Positions 1-7,019 of a stretch of DNA of 11,390 nucleotides are shown here, in pieces. Under the pieces are notes generated by a model. That model was given only the letters and a program-made list of their open reading frames with translations. It was not told the origin of the DNA and ran no database searches. Source of the DNA: an uncultured Oscillospiraceae bacterium (lineage in GTDB: Bacteria; Bacillota; Clostridia; Oscillospirales; Oscillospiraceae); NCBI GenBank assembly GCA_944385645.1, contig CALWYA010000035.1, positions 1 to 11,390 of the forward strand, in the 5' to 3' direction. Positions within the stretch are counted from its first letter, which is position 1. Each line of letters starts with the position of its first letter. The translations under genes were made by a program, and so were the position numbers.

Positions 1-1
1 C

Positions 2-94
2 ATCCGGGTGGGCCGCAACGATCCCTGCCCCTGCGGCTCCGGCCTGAAGTGGAAGAAGTGCACCTGCAAGGAGTACCACCCCGATCTGCAGTAA
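2..94 (+). CDS. secA: Preprotein translocase ATPase SecA, C-terminal end only (partial)
   Basis: Only the last 30 codons are in the window; the 5' part lies upstream. The frame starting at base 2 reads IRVGRNDPCPCGSG, then LKWKKCTCKEYHPDLQ and a TAA stop. This is the SEC-C zinc-binding tail of SecA, the motor ATPase that drives Sec-dependent export; in this family the tail binds SecB or ribosomes and phospholipid. The cysteines are CPC, then eight residues, then CTC, so the last ligand pair is C-x-C rather than the common CC or CH. SEC-C tails also occur on unrelated proteins, so the name is an inference from the GRNDPCPCGSG sequence and the terminal position. The last 14 codons recur 162 bp downstream. 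Confidence 0.75.
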   Translation: MRVGRNDPCPCGSGLKWKKCTCKEYHPDLQ

Positions 95-211
95 GGCAAA
101 AATCCTCCGTCCCCCTCGGAGAGCTGGGGGATCCTCAAGGGGGGACTGGTCCCCCCTTGAAGGCGCGGCGCGCGAAGCGCGTATGCGTTTTCCGCAGAAA
201 ACGCCCGCGCC
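95..211. repeat. Foldable insert between two copies of the secA 3' end
   Basis: This roughly 117-base stretch separates the intact secA stop from a second copy of the gene's last codons. It is almost entirely self-complementary. CAAGGGGGG (136-144) pairs with CCCCCCTTG (151-159) around a 6-nt loop. AAGGCGCGG (160-168) pairs with CCGCGCCTT (205-213) and encloses two smaller perfect hairpins (169-181 and 185-204), giving a three-way junction. A weaker TCCCCC/GGGGGA pairing lies at 110-131. No convincing coding region was found: the open frame 49-231 is a shadow. It looks like a small palindromic (REP- or MITE-like) element or a remnant of an integration event, but no transposase or integrase is visible. 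Confidence 0.6.
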
Positions 212-256
212 TTGAAAAAGTGCACCTGTAAGGAGTACCACCCCGATTTGCAGTAA
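212..256 (+). pseudogene. Duplicate of the secA 3' end (15 codons including the stop)
   Basis: This stretch reads LKKCTCKEYHPDLQ and a TAA stop. It aligns without gaps to 50-94 of the real secA end, with 41 of 45 bases identical. The differences are at 51/213, 55/217, 67/229 and 86/248. Apart from the edge codon (Trp to Leu), the three others (AAG/AAA, TGC/TGT, CTG/TTG) are synonymous. It has no start or upstream frame, so it is not expressed as a separate gene. It is either the displaced original gene end or a duplicated target site. Confidence 0.75.
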
Positions 257-272
257 AAATCGATCTGTAAGC

Positions 273-312
273 AATGATGCCCCGGAGCTTCACGGCTCCG
301 GGGCATCATTTT
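273..312 (+). terminator. Intrinsic terminator downstream of secA
   Basis: A perfect 16-bp stem (273-288 with 295-310) has a TTCACG loop and is followed by a short T run (TTTT at 309-312). It lies 16 bp past the duplicated secA stop and faces hutH, which is convergent. The T tract is short, so efficiency is uncertain. Confidence 0.7.
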
Positions 313-343
313 GCCCGCCTCCGGCAGGGGACCGGAGGCGGGC
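313..343. repeat. 12-bp inverted repeat between convergent secA and hutH
   Basis: GCCCGCCTCCGG (313-324) pairs perfectly with CCGGAGGCGGGC (332-343) around a 7-nt loop. It directly adjoins the secA terminator and lies 50 bp beyond the hutH stop. It probably forms the 3' end of the hutH transcript or assists termination, but on the minus strand it is followed by AAAATG rather than a T run, so a classical intrinsic terminator is not shown. Confidence 0.5.
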
Positions 344-393
344 AGAAAAGAGAGAGAATTATCCTCAGCGGCGGATGCCGCCAAGTCACACCA

Positions 394-1923
<1,530 letters not shown>

Positions 1924-2041
1924 GAGTAGCTCCTCCTTTTAATATGTATGATCGAGTCTTTCTGCTTCACGTCCGTTTTTGGGCGGGCGGTCCCGGCGGG
2001 GGACGTCCGCCTCCTTCTGATACACAGCATACAGCATTCCT

Positions 2042-2058
2042 GTCGATAAACTGTCGAC
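2042..2058 (-). promoter_or_regulatory. Candidate operator upstream of hutH
   Basis: On the minus strand this reads TCGACAGTTTATCGAC, an imperfect inverted repeat (GTCGA-7-TCGAC) 119 bp before the hutH start. It shares TCGA-N4-TTATCGAC with the site at 2218-2233, which points the opposite way, toward the permease. Placement in both directions of a divergent promoter region suggests a common regulator, but none is encoded in this window. No convincing -35/-10 pair for hutH was found. Confidence 0.35.
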
Positions 2059-2103
2059 GCTCCCCCTCTTCTTGTAAAAAACATCAAATATTTTTTCCCG
2101 CCC

Positions 2104-2140
2104 CCCGCCCCTTTCGGCTGTTTTGGCCGACCGGGGCGGG
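2104..2140. repeat. GC-rich hairpin in the hutH/permease intergenic region
   Basis: CCCGCCCC (2104-2111) pairs with GGGGCGGG (2133-2140). Inside it, TCGGC (2114-2118) pairs with GCCGA (2126-2130) around a TGTTTTG loop. There is no T tract next to either side, so it is not an obvious terminator. Its role is unknown. Confidence 0.5.
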
Positions 2141-2162
2141 CGCGCCCCTGAATTTCCGCCCG

Positions 2163-2189
2163 CCGGCCCCCCTCCGGCCCGGGGGCCGG
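2163..2189. repeat. 9-bp perfect inverted repeat upstream of the permease promoter region
   Basis: CCGGCCCCC (2163-2171) pairs with GGGGGCCGG (2181-2189) around a 9-nt loop. On the plus strand it is followed after about 10 nt by an A/T-rich run (2195-2210). That is too distant for a standard terminator, but could insulate the two divergent promoters. Confidence 0.45.
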
Positions 2190-2217
2190 AAGGGAAAATT
2201 TTCTCTTTTTCACTGAT

Positions 2218-2233
2218 TCGATGAGTTATCGAC
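2218..2233 (+). promoter_or_regulatory. Candidate operator upstream of the permease
   Basis: TCGATGAGTTATCGAC contains the perfect inverted repeat TCGAT-5-ATCGA and matches 12 of 16 bases of the hutH-side site at 2042-2058 read on the other strand. It lies 21 bp before a TACAAT box (2255-2260), a possible -10 element with only a weak -35. It would suit an activator or repressor acting on both genes. Confidence 0.35.
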
Positions 2234-2254
2234 GTTTTTTCGTTGTTTGATGCG

Positions 2255-2469
2255 TACAATGAAATCATCATTCAGCCGGCAGATTCCTGTGAAAATTTAC
2301 GGGACAGGGCCGGCGGAACGAAAGGAGGGCATTGTGAGCCGGCACCCCCGGTCCCGATCCCGAGGGGAGATCGCGGCCGGGACCCTGTCTTCGGACACCG
2401 CACCCCGTACCTGGCGCGGAACGCGCCTTCACCCCATCCGTATTCTGAGTTCAGAAGGAGAGTGTGAAT
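2255..2469 (+). other. Putative promoter -10 and long structured 5' leader of the permease
   Basis: TACAAT (2255-2260) is the best -10 candidate; no good -35 is present. If it is used, the leader is about 200 nt. The leader has a hairpin with GGTCCC/GGGACC (2350-2355, 2379-2384) enclosing CGATC/GATCG, a four-bp stem with a C(UUCG)G loop (2386-2397), and a perfect GGCGCG-GAA-CGCGCC hairpin (2413-2427). No T-box sequence or other riboswitch consensus that I know was recognised, and no terminator-like stem with a T run precedes the start codon. Confidence 0.35.
2455..2460 (+). promoter_or_regulatory. Ribosome binding site that fixes the permease start
   Basis: AAGGAG lies 9 nt before the ATG at 2470 but only 3 nt before the in-frame GTG at 2464. 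The spacing favours the ATG, so the protein begins MLEIL rather than two residues earlier. Confidence 0.7.
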
Positions 2470-3780
2470 ATGTTAGAGATCCTCACCAATCCCGTAACCG
2501 TCGGCGTTATCGTCATGCTGGTGCTGTGCGTGATCAAGGTGAACGTGGTCCTGGCCCTGCTGATCGCCGGCTTCGTGGTCGGCATCATGGGCCACATGGA
2601 TCCCGGCACGATCATGGAGACCGTCATCAGCGGCCTGAACACCAACGGCACCAACGCCCTGGCCTATCTGCTGCTGGGCTGCTTCGCGGCGGCCCTGGCC
2701 AACACGGGCCTCGCGGCCATCCTGGCCCACGGGATCACCTCCCTGGTCCACGACCGCAAGTGGGTGCTGCTGCTCCTGATGGTGCTGTGCGCCTGTATCT
2801 CGGGCACCATCATCCCCATCCACATCGCCTACATCCCCATCCTGTACCCCGCCCTGATCCCCATGATGAACAAGCTGAAGGTGGACCGCCGGCAGGCCGC
2901 CTGCGTCACCGAGTTCGGTCTGGTGGCCATGTACATCACCTTCCCCATCGGCTACGGCCTGATCTTCCAGGGCATCATCTCCGACAACATGACCGCCAAC
3001 GGCATGCCCATCGACGTGATGAGCGTCTGGCCCGGCACTATCCCCCTGTTCATCGGCATGCTGTGCGCCCTGGCTCTGTCCTGGTGGTGGTATCGCAAGC
3101 CCCGTGAGTATCAGGATCTGCCCATCAACGGCGTGGACGAGACCGCCGAGGTCAGCCTGAAGCTGACCAAGGACCATGTCGTCTCCCTGATCGCCATCGT
3201 GGGCGTGCTGTTCGGTCAGCTGTACTGGGACTCCATGCCTCTGGGCGCCCTGATCGGCCTGGTCATCATGATGCTGGGCGGCGCCATCAAGCTGCGTGAC
3301 TCCAACAGCAACCTGAGCGAAGGCATCTCCATCATGGGCACCGTGTCCTTCATCATGCTGATCGCCGGCGGCTTCGCCGCCGTGGTCCAGGCCACCGGCG
3401 CCGTGGACGAGCTGGTGACCAACGCCATGGCCATCCTGGGCGGCAGCCGCGCCGCTCTGGTGTTCGTGCTGATCATCATCGGCCTGATCATCACCATGGG
3501 CATCGGCACCTCCTTCGGCACCATTCCCATCATCGCCCTGCTGTACGTCCCCATGTGCCAGCAGGCCGGTATGAGCATCCCCGCCACTGTGTGTCTGATC
3601 GCCTGCGCGGCCTTCCTGGGCGACGCCGGCTCCCCCGCCTCCGACAGTACCCTGGGCCCCACGGCCGGCCTGAACTGCGACGGGCAGCACGACCACATCC
3701 GGGACACCTGTATCCCCACCTTCCTGTTCTTCAACATCCCCCTGGTCATCGCCGGCTTCATCGGCTGCATGATCCTCTGA
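2470..3780 (+). CDS. YuiF/NhaC-type permease, probable histidine transporter
   Basis: This is a 436-residue, very hydrophobic inner-membrane protein with roughly ten to twelve predicted helices. It belongs to the Na+/H+ antiporter (NhaC-like) superfamily branch typified by Bacillus YuiF. The best landmark is near the C terminus: GDAGSPASDSTLGPT (384-398), followed by the GLN-DGQHDH segment and CIPTF, which is characteristic of that branch. GTIIPIHIAYIPILYPALIP and GIGTSFGTIPIIALLY are further conserved membrane segments. YuiF-like proteins have been proposed as histidine permeases from comparative genomics, and the divergent hutH supports that here. The coupling ion and exact substrate are inferred; urocanate exchange is an alternative. 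A terminator follows 64 bp after the stop. Confidence 0.85.
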   Translation: MLEILTNPVTVGVIVMLVLCVIKVNVVLALLIAGFVVGIMGHMDPGTIMETVISGLNTNGTNALAYLLLGCFAAALANTGLAAILAHGITSLVHDRKWVLLLLMVLCACISGTIIPIHIAYIPILYPALIPMMNKLKVDRRQAACVTEFGLVAMYITFPIGYGLIFQGIISDNMTANGMPIDVMSVWPGTIPLFIGMLCALALSWWWYRKPREYQDLPINGVDETAEVSLKLTKDHVVSLIAIVGVLFGQLYWDSMPLGALIGLVIMMLGGAIKLRDSNSNLSEGISIMGTVSFIMLIAGGFAAVVQATGAVDELVTNAMAILGGSRAALVFVLIIIGLIITMGIGTSFGTIPIIALLYVPMCQQAGMSIPATVCLIACAAFLGDAGSPASDSTLGPTAGLNCDGQHDHIRDTCIPTFLFFNIPLVIAGFIGCMIL

Positions 3781-3839
3781 TCCCCTTTCCCATGCGAGCC
3801 CGCCGGCTCTCCCGTCCCCTGTCAGCATAACAAGCAGTG

Positions 3840-3882
3840 AAAAGCCCGCCCCGGACGCGCCGAGCGTCCGGGGCGGGTCTTA
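3840..3882. terminator. Bidirectional intrinsic terminator between permease and acyltransferase
   Basis: A perfect 14-bp stem (3845-3858 with 3864-3877) has a GCCGA loop. An A run precedes it and TCTTATT follows on the plus strand, so on the minus strand the stem is followed by CTTTTC. It can serve both the permease (+) and the acyltransferase (-), which converge here. Confidence 0.85.
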
Positions 3883-3895
3883 TTGACGGCGGAAC

Positions 3896-4942
3896 TCAGG
3901 TCAGCTTCTCCCCCACCGCGGGGATGAGGCTGATCAGCCAGGCGAAGGGCAGGGACAGCAGGAAGAACACCAGGGCGAACAGGGGGATGGACACCACCGC
4001 CGGGAAGGTCAGGTAGGAGATCCCGAACCACTGGAACACCAGCACCCACAGCTGGTGGAACAGGTAGATGCCGAAGGCGTAGACCCCCGCCTGGTTCACC
4101 GCCCGGCGGCGGGAGCGCTCCTCGCTCACCCCCAGCACATAGCGGAACAGGGCGCAGAGGGCGGCGGCGGTGAGCACCACGTTGGGGGCGGTGTACTGCT
4201 GCCACAGCTCCCGGGTCCCCCCGATGAGCCGGGGGCCCATGAGGGTGAGCACCAGCCCCAGCGCCCCCAGGCCGTACAGCAGGAACTCGGGGACCCGGCC
4301 GATGGTGTAGTGGCGCAGATACCACCCGCCCACATAGCACCCCGCCCAGCCCAGGGCCAGGTGGACCCCCAGCCGCTCCAGCTGGGCGGCGGCAACGCTG
4401 TCCGGGAAGAAGGCCGACCACAGGGGGAGCAGGTTGGCAAACAGGAAGCACAGCCCCAGGAAGTAGCGCACCTCCCCCCGGCCGGCGGAGGCGGTGAACC
4501 GGTGGAGCACCGGGTGGACCAGGTACAGGCCGATCAGGGGGTAGAGCACCCACAGGTGGAAGTAGGTGTTCCCCTTCGCGGCGGACACCAGGGCGGCCCA
4601 CACCCCCGCCGGGGTCAGGGTCCCCCCCGCCAGCAGATAGGACACCGCCGCGTACACCGCCCCCCAGAACACCAGCAGACAGAAGGCGGGCAGGGCCAGC
4701 CCCAGCAGGCAGGCGGAGACCCGGGGCTTGCCCCCCTCCAGGGCGAACATCCCCCACAGCATGAACAGGGCGGGGACGGTCCAGCAGGTCAGGCCCTCAT
4801 AGACCTCCAGCACCTGCCGGTCCCCGGCGGACACCCCCGCCAGCTCCTGTCCCCCCTGGGCCAGAAGGAGGACGACGGCGCACAGCACGGTGAACAGCCG
4901 GAAGAACCCCGGCCACCCCAGATTCCGATCTCCCCGGGCCAT
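3896..4942 (-). CDS. Acyltransferase-3 family membrane protein
   Basis: This 348-residue protein has about ten hydrophobic helices and resembles the OafA/WecH-type acyltransferases, which O-acetylate sugars or other envelope molecules. Family signatures are FFRLFTVLCAVVLLL as the first helix, VPALFMLWGMFAL as the second, NTYFHLWVLYPLIGLYLVHP (about 126-145) in the middle, and YAFGIYLFHQLWVLV near the C terminus. The conserved catalytic His expected about 11 residues after the Arg of the first helix is Leu/Gln here (LLLAQ), so activity may be altered or lost. The start ATG at 4942 overlaps the TGA stop of the upstream VOC gene by one base, with GGAG 7-8 nt upstream, so translation is probably coupled; a GTG one codon earlier is the alternative. 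The substrate is unknown. Confidence 0.75.
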   Translation of the reverse strand: MARGDRNLGWPGFFRLFTVLCAVVLLLAQGGQELAGVSAGDRQVLEVYEGLTCWTVPALFMLWGMFALEGGKPRVSACLLGLALPAFCLLVFWGAVYAAVSYLLAGGTLTPAGVWAALVSAAKGNTYFHLWVLYPLIGLYLVHPVLHRFTASAGRGEVRYFLGLCFLFANLLPLWSAFFPDSVAAAQLERLGVHLALGWAGCYVGGWYLRHYTIGRVPEFLLYGLGALGLVLTLMGPRLIGGTRELWQQYTAPNVVLTAAALCALFRYVLGVSEERSRRRAVNQAGVYAFGIYLFHQLWVLVFQWFGISYLTFPAVVSIPLFALVFFLLSLPFAWLISLIPAVGEKLT

Positions 4943-5313
4943 CACTTCTTCTCCGGGACGATCTCGATCCAGTAGCCGTCCGGGTCCGCGATGAAGTAGA
5001 CCCCCATGCCGGGGTTCTCATAGCACACACAGCCCATCTCCTTGTGCCTGGCGTACAGCCGGTCGTACTCGTCGGTGCGGAAGGCCAGGTGGAACTCGCA
5101 CTCCCCCAGGTCATAGGGCTTCTCCCGGCCCCGGAGCCAGGTGAGCTCCAGCTGGAAGGGGCCGCCCCCCTCGTCGGCCAGGAACACCAGCTTGAAGGAG
5201 CCGTCGGCGGCCTCCTTCTCCCGCACGGGGGACAGGTTCAGGGCCTCCCTGTAGAAGGCCAGGCTGCGGTCCAGGTCCAGGACGTTGAAGTTGAAGTGAT
5301 AGAAGCTGGTCAT
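4942..5313 (-). CDS. Glyoxalase I-like (VOC family) metalloenzyme
   Basis: This 123-residue cytoplasmic protein forms one vicinal-oxygen-chelate unit of two beta-alpha-beta-beta-beta modules. All four metal ligands of glyoxalase I can be aligned: His6 (FYHFNFNVLDL), Glu56 (FQLELTW), His75 (CEFHLAF) and Glu117 (YWIEIVP). PDGYWIEIV is the typical end. Lactoylglutathione lyase activity (methylglyoxal detoxification) is the closest assignment, but Clostridia of this kind may use another thiol, and other VOC activities are possible. The start at 5313 is chosen because a GGAG (complement of 5322-5325) sits 8 nt upstream and the VOC fold starts there. The longer in-frame extension to 5475 would overlap the ClC gene. 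It lies 53 bp after clc and is coupled to the acyltransferase. Confidence 0.8.
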   Translation of the reverse strand: MTSFYHFNFNVLDLDRSLAFYREALNLSPVREKEAADGSFKLVFLADEGGGPFQLELTWLRGREKPYDLGECEFHLAFRTDEYDRLYARHKEMGCVCYENPGMGVYFIADPDGYWIEIVPEKK

Positions 5314-5321
5314 GGGACATT

Positions 5322-5325
5322 CTCC
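5322..5325 (-). promoter_or_regulatory. Ribosome binding site that fixes the VOC gene start
   Basis: AAAAAAGGAGA on the minus strand places GGAG 8 nt before the ATG at 5313. This rules out the upstream in-frame start at 5475, which lies inside the preceding ClC gene. Confidence 0.7.
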
Positions 5326-5366
5326 TTTTTTATGCTGTTGCTCCCGAAGGGGGCGGCAGCAGGTTT

Positions 5367-6623
5367 TTACTTGGCCTTCTTGTCGATCCACTCGGTGCGG
5401 AACTTGGAGTAGACGATCTTCTGCTCCCGGTACAGGCCGTAGTAGCCCGAGAGCATATAGGAGGTGCCGATGCACAGGGCGAACAGGGGGAGGCCCTGCC
5501 CGCCGAAGAGCTCATAGGCCATCAGGATGGAGCTCAGGGGGCAGTTGGTGGCCCCGCAGAACACCCCCGCCATCCCCATGGCCCCGGAGAGGGCGTGGGG
5601 CAGGCCCAGCAGGGGGCCGGCCAGGGTGCCGAAGGCGCAGCCGGTGAACAGCACGGGGACGATTTCGCCCCCCCGGAAGCCCGCCCCCAGGGTGAGGGCG
5701 GTGAAGAGGATCTTCAGCAGGAAGGCCGCCGGGATGGTCTCCCCCTCCATCAGCCGGCGGATGACCGCGTCCCCCGCCCCGTTGTAGGTCTGCTCCTCCA
5801 CCAGCAGGGTGAGCAGCAGCACCAGAACGCCCCCCGCCGCCGCCCGGAGGAGCGGATCGGGCAGGTATTTGGCGTACACCTTGGGGGCGGCGTGGATGAC
5901 CTTGCAGAACAAAATGGAGGTCAGGGCGCACAGCAAACCCAGCCCCGCCGCCTGGAGCATGGACACCGGGGACAGGGCCGCCGCCTCCTCCACCGGATAG
6001 GGGGGCGCGGCGTGGAGGCCGAACTGCCGGGCCACCAGCAGGCCCGTCAGGGCGGACACCAGACAGGGGACCATGGCGGCGTAGTACATGACCCCCACGC
6101 TGACCACCTCCATGGCAAAGACGGCGGCGGTCAGCGGCGCGCCGAACAGGGCGGAGAAGGCGGCGGCCATGCCGCACATGACCATGATGCGCTCGTCCTT
6201 CTCGTCCAGGCGGAAGCGCCGCCCGGCCCAGGCGGCCAGGGAGCCCCCCAGCTGGAGGGCAGCCCCCTCCCGGCCGGCGGAGCCCCCGCACAGGTGGGTC
6301 AGGGCGGTGGCGGCGAAGATCAGGGGGGCGGTGCGCAGCCGCAGGGGGCCCGCCTCCCGCACCGCCACCAGCACCAGGTCGGTGCCCCGGTCCTTCTCCA
6401 TGCCGCAGGCCCGGTAGAGCAGCACGATGACCACCCCCGCCAGGGGCAGCAGGAAAACCAGCCAGGGGTGCCGCCCCCGCAGGCCGGTGGCCCAGTCCAC
6501 CTCCAGCAGGAAGGCCACCGCCGCCAGCCCCACCGCGACCCCGATCACGCAGGCGTACAGCACCCACCGGAGAAAGACGCCCCCCTCCCGCAGGTGCTCC
6601 CGCAGCCGGTCCGCTCCCCTCAT
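5367..6623 (-). CDS. ClC-family anion channel/antiporter, possibly a fluoride-type member
   Basis: This 418-residue membrane protein has the ClC core. GGSAGREGAALQLGGS (113-128) contains the gating glutamate Glu119, and GAGFRGGEIVP (313-323) corresponds to the second selectivity segment. The first ClC motif, GSGIP, is absent; EKDRGTDLVL (76-85) occupies that place, so the usual chloride-coordinating Ser is missing. These features resemble the bacterial fluoride/proton antiporter clade (CLC-F) more than E. coli ClcA, but this is from recall of motifs, not an alignment. There is no C-terminal CBS domain. The ATG at 6623 has GGGGAG 7 nt upstream and a clear promoter 58 bp away. It is probably the first gene of a three-gene unit with the VOC and acyltransferase genes. 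Confidence 0.85.
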   Translation of the reverse strand: MRGADRLREHLREGGVFLRWVLYACVIGVAVGLAAVAFLLEVDWATGLRGRHPWLVFLLPLAGVVIVLLYRACGMEKDRGTDLVLVAVREAGPLRLRTAPLIFAATALTHLCGGSAGREGAALQLGGSLAAWAGRRFRLDEKDERIMVMCGMAAAFSALFGAPLTAAVFAMEVVSVGVMYYAAMVPCLVSALTGLLVARQFGLHAAPPYPVEEAAALSPVSMLQAAGLGLLCALTSILFCKVIHAAPKVYAKYLPDPLLRAAAGGVLVLLLTLLVEEQTYNGAGDAVIRRLMEGETIPAAFLLKILFTALTLGAGFRGGEIVPVLFTGCAFGTLAGPLLGLPHALSGAMGMAGVFCGATNCPLSSILMAYELFGGQGLPLFALCIGTSYMLSGYYGLYREQKIVYSKFRTEWIDKKAK

Positions 6624-6680
6624 CTCCCGTCTCCCCTCTCCCCGGGGCCCGCCAGCCCCGGCGTTTTTTTATCCGGGGTC

Positions 6681-6710
6681 ATTATAGCATATCCCCCCGC
6701 CCCAGGACAA
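6681..6710 (-). promoter_or_regulatory. Extended -10 promoter of the clc unit
   Basis: On the minus strand TTGTCC (6710-6705), an 18-bp spacer and TATAAT (6686-6681) are present, with TGC directly before the -10 (extended -10). The transcript would start near 6674, giving a leader of about 50 nt that can form a CCGGGG/CCCCGG hairpin ahead of the ribosome binding site. No fluoride riboswitch consensus was found in the leader. Confidence 0.8.
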
Positions 6711-6723
6711 CGGCCCGGGACAG

Positions 6724-6755
6724 AAAAATCCCGCCCCCCGGACCAGGGAGCGGGA
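6724..6755 (-). terminator. Intrinsic terminator at the end of the ureohydrolase transcript
   Basis: On the minus strand TCCCGCTCCC (6755-6746) pairs with GGGGGCGGGA (6738-6729), with one U-G pair and a 7-nt loop, followed at once by TTTTT (6728-6724). It lies between the hairpin array and the clc promoter, so it would end transcription coming from the ureohydrolase gene. Confidence 0.75.
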
Positions 6756-6819
6756 CGCATAGGTTTTCCGCGCGGAGGGATCCTTTTGCAGGGGCGCACA
6801 TGGCCCGTCCAGGACAGAC

Positions 6820-7012
6820 GGGCGGACACGCAGGTCCGCCCCTACGAGGATGGACGGACCGGATACGCCGTAGGGGCGGCCCCATGTGGCCGCCCGTGGG
6901 CCGATGGGCCGGGCGCACGCTGTGCGCCCCTACGGAAATACGCGCCGCGGGCCGATGAGGACATCGGCCCCTACGGGCAACGCAAACACGTAGGGCGGGG
7001 ACTGCCCCCGCC
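6820..7012. repeat. Array of five hairpin modules bordered by CTACG/CGTAG
   Basis: Five perfect hairpins follow one another. They are GGGCGGAC-6-GTCCGCCC (6820-6841), GGGCGGCC-6-GGCCGCCC (6874-6895), GGGCGCAC-3-GTGCGCCC (6911-6929), GGGCCGATG-4-CATCGGCCC (6949-6970) and GGCGGGG-5-CCCCGCC (6994-7012). Stem sequences differ, but each has CTACG directly after it (6842-6846, 6930-6934, 6971-6975) or CGTAG directly before it (6869-6873, 6989-6993). Parts recur in inverted orientation at 11210-11276. This is a dispersed intergenic repeat family, REP-like, lying in the presumed 3' untranslated region of the ureohydrolase gene. Nothing codes here. Confidence 0.85.
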
Positions 7013-7019
7013 GCCCCCC

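Noticed and set aside
2260..2469. Possible His T-box upstream of the permease
   Set aside because: The conserved T-box antiterminator sequence (TGGNACC type) and a terminator with a T run were not found on reading the leader.
2247..3107. Plus-strand frame starting in the permease leader and overlapping the permease
   Set aside because: It is R/H/P-rich after the overlap, has no proper start signal, and the permease frame is supported by family motifs and its own ribosome binding site.
2473..3828. A 451-codon minus-strand frame opposite the permease
   Set aside because: It is a D/H/G/Q-rich shadow of a clear membrane transporter in the other direction.
6624..6680. Possible fluoride riboswitch ahead of the ClC gene
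   Set aside because: The leader is only about 50 nt and shows a plain CCGGGG/CCCCGG hairpin, without the conserved segments of the crcB motif.
6682..6918. Short minus-strand open frame across the hairpin array
   Set aside because: It is a translation of the repeat family and of a terminator/promoter region, with no coding evidence.
6820..7012. CRISPR array
   Set aside because: The repeated units are hairpins with differing stems and irregular spacing; there is no constant repeat with unique spacers and no cas gene.
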